Source: Bradyrhizobium canariense (lineage in GTDB: Bacteria > Pseudomonadota > Alphaproteobacteria > Rhizobiales > Xanthobacteraceae). Taken from it: a DNA stretch of 64,000 nucleotides. Both the position numbers and the translations under genes were made by a program. Positions 59,473-64,000 of the stretch are shown here, piece by piece. Location: contig NZ_JAFCKJ010000004.1 in NCBI RefSeq assembly GCF_018130465.1, forward strand, positions 422,195 through 486,194, read 5' to 3'. The number at the start of each line of letters is the position of its first letter. The first letter of the stretch is position 1. Below the pieces are notes generated by a model. It did no database searches. It saw only the letters and a list, made by a program, of their open reading frames with translations, and had not been told where the DNA came from.

Positions 59473-60273
59473 ATGAAACTGTCCCAGGAGCAACTGGAGT
59501 TCTTCCACCGCGAGGGCTGGCTGTTCCTGCCCGAATTGTTCAGCCCAGAGGAAGTCGATCTCCTCGCGCGCGAGGCGGTCGCCATCTATGACGCGAACCG
59601 GCCGGAAGTCTGGCGCGAGAAGAGCGGCGCGCCGCGCACGGCCTTTGCCGCGCATCTCTACAACGAGGCGTTCGGCATTCTGGGTGCGCATCCGCGCATG
59701 ATCGACCCGGTCGAGCAATTGTTCGGTGAGCCGGTCTACATGCACCAGTTCAAGATCAACGCGAAATCCGCCTTCACCGGCGACGTCTGGCAATGGCACC
59801 AGGATTACGGCACGTGGAAGCGCGACGACGGCATGCCCGAGCCGCGCGCGATGAACATCGCGATCTTCCTGGACGAGGTGATGCCGATCAACGGTCCCCT
59901 GATGCTGGTGCCGCAGAGCCAGAACGCCGGCGACCTCAAGGCCTCGCACGACCTTGCGACGACCTCCTATCCGCTGTGGACGCTCGACGAGGAGACCGTG
60001 ACGCGCCTCGTCAAGCAGGGCGGCATCGTGGCGCCGACCGGCAAGCCCGGCGGCATGCTGATGTTCCACGGCAATCTCGTGCATGGCTCGGCCGGCAACA
60101 TCACGCCCTACCCGCGCAAGATCGTGTACCTGACGCTGAACGCGGTTTCGAACTACATCCGAACCCCGACAAGGCCGGAGTACATCGCGCATCGCGACTT
60201 CGCGCCGATCAAGAAGGTGGACGACGACGCGCTGGTGCGGCTCGCCCGTGCGCCGCGTCAGGCGGCGGAGTAA
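59473..60273 (+). CDS. PhyH/ectoine-hydroxylase-like Fe(II)/2-oxoglutarate dioxygenase
   Basis: 266 residues. Iron-binding HxD in WQWHQDYGTWKRDDGM (H109, D111) and the distal His in MFHGNLVHGSAGN (H204), with 2-oxoglutarate Arg likely in PRKIVYL. PRAMNIAIFLDEVMPINGPL parallels EctD-type enzymes. Hydroxylates an unknown substrate using O2 and 2-oxoglutarate. No ectoine genes are near, so ectoine hydroxylation is unlikely. Follows gntR and precedes the SAF-dehydrogenase. Confidence 0.88.
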   Translation: MKLSQEQLEFFHREGWLFLPELFSPEEVDLLAREAVAIYDANRPEVWREKSGAPRTAFAAHLYNEAFGILGAHPRMIDPVEQLFGEPVYMHQFKINAKSAFTGDVWQWHQDYGTWKRDDGMPEPRAMNIAIFLDEVMPINGPLMLVPQSQNAGDLKASHDLATTSYPLWTLDEETVTRLVKQGGIVAPTGKPGGMLMFHGNLVHGSAGNITPYPRKIVYLTLNAVSNYIRTPTRPEYIAHRDFAPIKKVDDDALVRLARAPRQAAE

Positions 60274-60280
60274 GACACTC

Positions 60281-60417
60281 TTGTGCCCCGGACGCAGCGC
60301 AGCGCTTCTTTAGCGGTGCGCTGCAGAGCCGGGGCCCACGCGGCACGGATTCCCTTACACTGGGTCCCGGCTCTGCGGAGCAGCGCTACGCGCTGCACCG
60401 CGTCCGGGACACGATCA
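60281..60417. repeat. TTGTGCCCCGGACGCAGCGCAGC palindromic repeat
   Basis: TGTGCCCCGGACGCAGCGCAG, AGAGCCGGGGCCC / GGGTCCCGGCTCTG and GCACCGCGTCCGGGACACGA. Same family as 45951 and 56021, here between the dioxygenase and the dehydrogenase. Confidence 0.85.
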
Positions 60418-60434
60418 TTCCGCAGGACATCCCC

Positions 60435-61748
60435 ATGAACCTCTTCCGCCTCCTCCAGGCCCGCGCTTCCGCCGGCAAGCCCGTCCGCGTCGCGCTGATC
60501 GGCGCCGGCAAATTCGGCTCGATGTTTCTGGCGCAGGTGCAGCACACGCCGGGGCTGGAGGTGCCTATCATCGTCGACGTCGATCGCGACCGCGCGCGCG
60601 AGGCCTGCCGCACCGTCGGCTGGGACGCGGCGCGGATCGCCGCCACTGTTTTCACCGATGACGGCGCGCGCGCCATTGCCGGCGGCGCGATGGACGTGGT
60701 GGTGGAGGCGACCGGCAATCCGGCCGTCGGCATCAAGCACGCGCGCGCGGCGATCGCGGCGGGCAAGCATATCGTGATGGTCAATGTCGAGGCCGACGTG
60801 CTGGCGGGTCCGCTGCTCGCCGAGGAAGCCCGCAAGGCCGGCGTGGTCTATTCGCTGGCCTATGGCGACCAGCCGGCGCTGACCGCGGAGATGGTGGATT
60901 GGGCCCGCGCCACCGGCTTTCACGTGGTCGCCGCCGGCAAAGGGACAAAATATCTGCCGGCCTATCACGACGTGACGCCGGATGGCGTCTGGCAGCATTA
61001 CGGGTTGACCGCGGGCGAGGCGCAATCGGCCGGGATGAATCCGCAGATGTTCAACTCCTTCCTCGACGGCACCAAGTCGGCGATCGAGATGGCCGCGATC
61101 GCCAATGCCTGCGGACTGGACGTGCCCGCGGAGGGCCTGCTGTTTCCACCCTGCGGCGTCGACGACCTGCCGCATATCATGCGGCCGCGCAGCAAGGGCG
61201 GCGTGCTGGAGCGGTCGGGCGTCGTGGAGGTGGTCTCCTCGCTCGAGCGCGACGGCCGACCGGTGTTTCGCGATCTGCGCTGGGGCGTCTACGTCGTGCT
61301 GGAGGCGCCGAACGACTACGCCGCCGACTGCTTCAGGCAATACGGCCTGAAGACCGACGGCAGCGGGCGATACGCTGCGATGTACAAGCCCTATCATCTG
61401 ATCGGGCTCGAGCTGAACATCTCGGTGCTGTCGGCCGCGCTGCGGGGCGAGCCGACGGGGCAGCCCCATGGTTTCCGCGGCGACGTCGCCTCCGTGGCAA
61501 AACGTAATCTGCGCGCCGGCGAGATGCTGGACGGCGAAGGCGGCTACACCGTTTGGGGCAAGCTGGTGCCGGCGGCCGCGAGCCTCAAGGCCGGCGCCCT
61601 GCCGATCGGGCTGGCGCATCGGCTCAAGTTGAAGCACGACGTCGCACATGGCGAGATCGTGCGCTGGAGCGACGTCGAGTTCGACGCGGGCAACGAGACG
61701 ATCAGGACGCGGAAGGCAATGGAGGCGGCGTTCGCGAAAGAGGGGTAG
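60435..61748 (+). CDS. Homoserine-dehydrogenase-like protein with C-terminal SAF domain
   Basis: 437 residues from ATG 60435. Rossmann GAGKFGSMFLAQVQHTPG and DVVVEATGNPAVGIKHARAA; a central family-specific FPPCGVDDLPHIMRPRSKGG, followed by GVLERSGVVEVV; C-terminal SAF-like segment (AKRNLRAGEMLDGEGGYTVW). Related proteins are often mis-labelled FlgA because of the SAF domain. NAD(P)-dependent oxidoreductase on an unknown carboxylated substrate. Pair with the upstream dioxygenase suggests a two-step catabolic module. Confidence 0.8.
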   Translation: MNLFRLLQARASAGKPVRVALIGAGKFGSMFLAQVQHTPGLEVPIIVDVDRDRAREACRTVGWDAARIAATVFTDDGARAIAGGAMDVVVEATGNPAVGIKHARAAIAAGKHIVMVNVEADVLAGPLLAEEARKAGVVYSLAYGDQPALTAEMVDWARATGFHVVAAGKGTKYLPAYHDVTPDGVWQHYGLTAGEAQSAGMNPQMFNSFLDGTKSAIEMAAIANACGLDVPAEGLLFPPCGVDDLPHIMRPRSKGGVLERSGVVEVVSSLERDGRPVFRDLRWGVYVVLEAPNDYAADCFRQYGLKTDGSGRYAAMYKPYHLIGLELNISVLSAALRGEPTGQPHGFRGDVASVAKRNLRAGEMLDGEGGYTVWGKLVPAAASLKAGALPIGLAHRLKLKHDVAHGEIVRWSDVEFDAGNETIRTRKAMEAAFAKEG

Positions 61749-61797
61749 ACCGTGCCGGGATGAACTTCACCTCTTGAAGGTTAGTCTTCGGCTTCCA

Positions 61798-62697
61798 TTA
61801 TTTCCCGCGATATCGAAGAGCATCAACCAACAGTGAGAACGCAGGCGACGATTGTCTGCGGCTCGGATAGTACAAGTGATATCCGGAGAACGGCGGGCAC
61901 CAATCCGACAACACACGGATGAGTTCGCCGCTAGAGAGATAGGGCTGCACGTTGCCTTCGATCAGATAGGCTAGGCCGAGACCCTGCAGTGCCGCCTGAA
62001 GCAGGGCGCCCGAACTGTTGAAGACAAGTTGCCCGTCCACGCGCACTTTGACGTCGCGTCCGTTTCTCTCGAACTCCCACGCGTAGAGACTTCCGCCGTG
62101 GGTGGGTAGATGAAGGTTGACGCAGTTATGCTGCGTCAGATCCTGCGGTGTCCGCGGCTTCACTCGGGATGCGAAGTAGGACGGCGAGCCCACCACGGCC
62201 ATGCGCAAGTCCGGACCGACCCGCACCGCGATCATGTCCTTCGCGACTAGTTCGCCTGGCCGAATCCCGGCGTCGTACTGCGCGACCACGATGTTCGTGA
62301 GGCCAACGTCGATCATCACCTCGACTTTGATGTCCGGATACAGCGGCACGAGTTTGGCCATGGCAGGCATCAGGATCGCCTGCGCCGCATATTCCGTCGC
62401 GGTAATTCGGATCGTCCCGGCCGGCTTTTCGCGTAGTTCGCTCAAGGCTCCGAGCTCGGCATCCATCTCGTCGAACTTGGGTCCGATCTTCTGCAGCAGC
62501 CGCTCGCCAGCTTGCGTCGGCGTAACGCTGCGGGTGGTACGGTTCAGCAACCTTACGCCCAGCCGCTCTTCCAGATTCCGGACGATTTGACTGAGCGTCG
62601 GCTGAGCGATCGCCAGCCGCGCCGCCGCGCGGGTGAAGCTGCGCTCCCTCGCCACGGCAAGGAAGGCGAGCAGATCGCTCGCGTCGGCGCGTTCCAT
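61798..62697 (-). CDS. LysR-family transcriptional regulator
   Basis: 299 residues. HTH FLAVARERSFTRAAARLAIA, QPTLSQIVRNLEERLGVRLL, followed by the substrate-binding domain (KPAGTIRITATEYAAQAILM; VGSPSYFASRVKPRTPQDLT). ATG 62697. Divergent from the exported CMD protein with a 262-base gap that contains AT-rich sequence (TCAATCTAATTGGC) suitable for LysR sites, though none is exactly palindromic. Likely activates that gene. Confidence 0.92.
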   Translation of the reverse strand: MERADASDLLAFLAVARERSFTRAAARLAIAQPTLSQIVRNLEERLGVRLLNRTTRSVTPTQAGERLLQKIGPKFDEMDAELGALSELREKPAGTIRITATEYAAQAILMPAMAKLVPLYPDIKVEVMIDVGLTNIVVAQYDAGIRPGELVAKDMIAVRVGPDLRMAVVGSPSYFASRVKPRTPQDLTQHNCVNLHLPTHGGSLYAWEFERNGRDVKVRVDGQLVFNSSGALLQAALQGLGLAYLIEGNVQPYLSSGELIRVLSDWCPPFSGYHLYYPSRRQSSPAFSLLVDALRYRGK

Positions 62698-62959
62698 TTA
62701 TAGGCTACTCCAATCAATCTAATTGGCTTTTATCATCTAATCTGAACGAGCCCAAGCGCCTACTTTGGATGCTGACCGGCTGCTCCGACGGCAGTGCTTG
62801 GCGCGGAGGACGGATCGCCGGAAGGCAAGTCCGCGCTTGGCTTGGTCGTCAGGGAGCCGGACTGAACGCCGTGTTTCTCGCCAACGCCGTCACCCGTGCT
62901 CTGCGCCGCGCTAGTCGCGTCGTGGCTGATGATGAACCTGCCAACCGTGGAGGACATCA

Positions 62960-63742
62960 ATGAAGCTTCTCGCAGCAACCGTACTTTCGCTTTCGCTCGT
63001 CGCTGGCGCGGCCAACGGTCAACAGACAATCATCGAAGGAGTAAAGGCCATGCCCACGACCGAAGACATTCGGGCCGTAGCGCCCGCCCTCGAAAAATAT
63101 GCAAAGGACGTCGTGCGCGGCGATCTCTGGAAGCGGCCGGGGCTGCCCGCGCGCGACCGGAGCATCGTCACGATCGCCGCGCTCATCGCTCGAGATCAGA
63201 CGGTCGAATTACCGTACTATCTCAACCTCGCGCTCGACAACGGCGTGAAGCCGGCCGAATTGTCGGAGATCATCACGCATTTGGCATTCTACACCGGATG
63301 GGCCAATGCGATGGATGCCGTTGCTGCGGCCAAGGACGTGTTCAAGGGCCGCAACATCGGCACCGACCAGCTTCCGCCGGCCTCCGGTCCCCAGCTTCCC
63401 CTCGACGAGGCGGCAGAGGCGCAGCGAGCGACCCGGGTCGGCGAGCAGTTCGGCAAGATCACGCCCAGCCTCGTCCAGGACACGACGGACGTGCTGTTCC
63501 GCGACCTCTGGCTCAGGCCGGGGCTCGCCCCGCGCGACCGAAGTCTCACCACGGTCAGTGCCCTCGTCGCGACCGGCCAGGTCGCGCAGATCACCTACCA
63601 TCTGAACCGGGCGATGGATAACGGGTTGACCAAGGAAGAAGCCGGCGAGGTCGTCGGACATCTTGCATTCTATGCCGGTTGGCCCAACGCATTCTCGGCA
63701 GCGCCGGTGATCAAGGAAGTCATCGAGAAGAGGTCCCCGTAG
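62960..63742 (+). CDS. Exported double carboxymuconolactone-decarboxylase-domain protein
   Basis: 260 residues with a signal (KLLAATVLSLSLVAGAANGQ) and two CMD-like domains: LPARDRSIVTIAALIARDQT with EIITHLAFYTGWANAMDAV, and LAPRDRSLTTVSALVATGQV with EVVGHLAFYAGWPNAFSAA. No cysteine pair, so not an AhpD peroxidase. GGAGGACATCA ribosome site. Periplasmic CMD proteins may act as tautomerase-like enzymes; substrate unknown. Divergent from LysR, a common pairing. The 62698-62959 gap holds nothing else recognisable. Confidence 0.85.
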   Translation: MKLLAATVLSLSLVAGAANGQQTIIEGVKAMPTTEDIRAVAPALEKYAKDVVRGDLWKRPGLPARDRSIVTIAALIARDQTVELPYYLNLALDNGVKPAELSEIITHLAFYTGWANAMDAVAAAKDVFKGRNIGTDQLPPASGPQLPLDEAAEAQRATRVGEQFGKITPSLVQDTTDVLFRDLWLRPGLAPRDRSLTTVSALVATGQVAQITYHLNRAMDNGLTKEEAGEVVGHLAFYAGWPNAFSAAPVIKEVIEKRSP

Positions 63743-63925
63743 CGATGCCGCCGTACCTCCCGTCGACAGGCCATCGGCATCGTCGCCGGTGGCGCCGCAT
63801 CGGCGGCGCTGGATGCCCACGCCCAAGCGATCATGGATTCGATCGACCGGGCCTATCGCACGAAACATCGCGGAAATCGGTATCTCGAACCGATGATCGG
63901 CGCGCGCCCGGTTCGCGCCCCTTAG
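63743..63925 (+). pseudogene. DUF2255-like gene remnant fused to a Tat-signal-like stretch
   Basis: In frame with and directly after the CMD stop, 60 codons are open without a start codon except an internal ATG at 63833. The first part RRQAIGIVAGGAASAALDAH resembles a Tat signal peptide; the second part AIMDSIDRAYRTKHRGNRYL with EPMIGARPVRAP then TAG resembles the C-terminal tail of DUF2255 proteins (AYRxKYR...YxxPM). The join suggests a deletion that fused two gene ends. Confidence 0.5.
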
Positions 63926-64000
63926 AGCCTGACCGAAAAAAGGTGAGCGGCATTGGCGGGCCTGTGATTCCTTCGGATTTGCAAAGATTCGAGGGAGGAC
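63922..64000 (+). mobile_element. Possible left end of an IS5-like element
   Basis: TTAG (63922-63925), a YTAR-type target, is followed by AGCCTGACCGAAAAAAGG and, at the edge, GATTCGAGGGAGGAC, a strong ribosome site with no gene yet. This resembles IS5-family left ends as I recall, but the transposase would lie outside the window. Unproven. Confidence 0.35.

Noticed and set aside
62769-62963. Short plus-strand frame ahead of the exported CMD gene.
   Set aside because: No homologous pattern, overlaps the CMD ribosome site, no start support.

Overview
The window reads as a chromosomal stretch of a slow-growing rhizobial alphaproteobacterium, most likely Bradyrhizobium or a close Nitrobacteraceae relative. 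The support is high GC with GC-rich third codon positions, a complete PhyR-NepR-EcfG general stress locus, an alphaproteobacterial speF-type leader RNA ahead of an ornithine decarboxylase, homospermidine synthase, DUF3551 proteins, and many dispersed palindromic intergenic repeats. No rRNA, tRNA, CRISPR array or intact transposon was seen; the last ~75 bases may be the edge of an IS5-like element. Coding density is high and almost every gene has family-typical length.

Layout. 0-13 kb: a partial Imm32-like gene, an outer-membrane beta-barrel protein, KdsD (Kdo/LPS synthesis), a carboxymuconolactone-decarboxylase-like gene divergent from an HxlR regulator across two tandem operators, an SPFH/NfeD membrane pair, an ABC-type solute-binding protein, ferrochelatase, a MAPEG protein, and a translationally coupled dcp - DUF1007 - NicO (Ni/Co permease) string. 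13-17.5 kb: polyamine block (speF leader, ornithine decarboxylase, GNAT, RidA, homospermidine synthase), which would convert ornithine to putrescine and then sym-homospermidine. 17.7-25 kb: metal block. A perfect GTTATA-T-TATAAC Zur-type palindrome sits directly ahead of a His-rich single-span membrane peptide, followed on the same strand by znuC, znuB, znuA, a His-rich CobW/COG0523 GTPase, a WD40 protein and an MgtC-family protein. A permease split into two overlapping half-genes lies just upstream.

25-44 kb: superoxide dismutase, GNAT, MATE exporter, DUF2147, a DUF3095 protein with cyclase-like motifs, a ribbon-helix-helix protein, a small ACP - adenylate-forming ligase - SDR cluster beside a FATP-type acyl-CoA synthetase, a TctC/Bug binding protein, an SGNH hydrolase, twin DUF3551 proteins, htpG, a plus-strand candidate sRNA, an NTF2-like protein, a frameshifted double TonB_C gene, and the divergent phyR / nepR-ecfG stress locus.

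44-64 kb: a CoA-thioester catabolic region. SDR, enoyl-CoA hydratase, feruloyl-CoA-synthase-like ligase and three acyl-CoA dehydrogenases run on the minus strand; a TetR regulator lies divergent to a thiolase, followed by a second CoA ligase. Then come ogt, twin alpha/beta hydrolases, a GntR regulator with a PhyH-type dioxygenase and a SAF-domain dehydrogenase, and a LysR regulator divergent to an exported double-CMD protein. The right edge holds a gene remnant. Intergenic palindromic repeats of several families punctuate this catabolic region, often between genes of one apparent operon.
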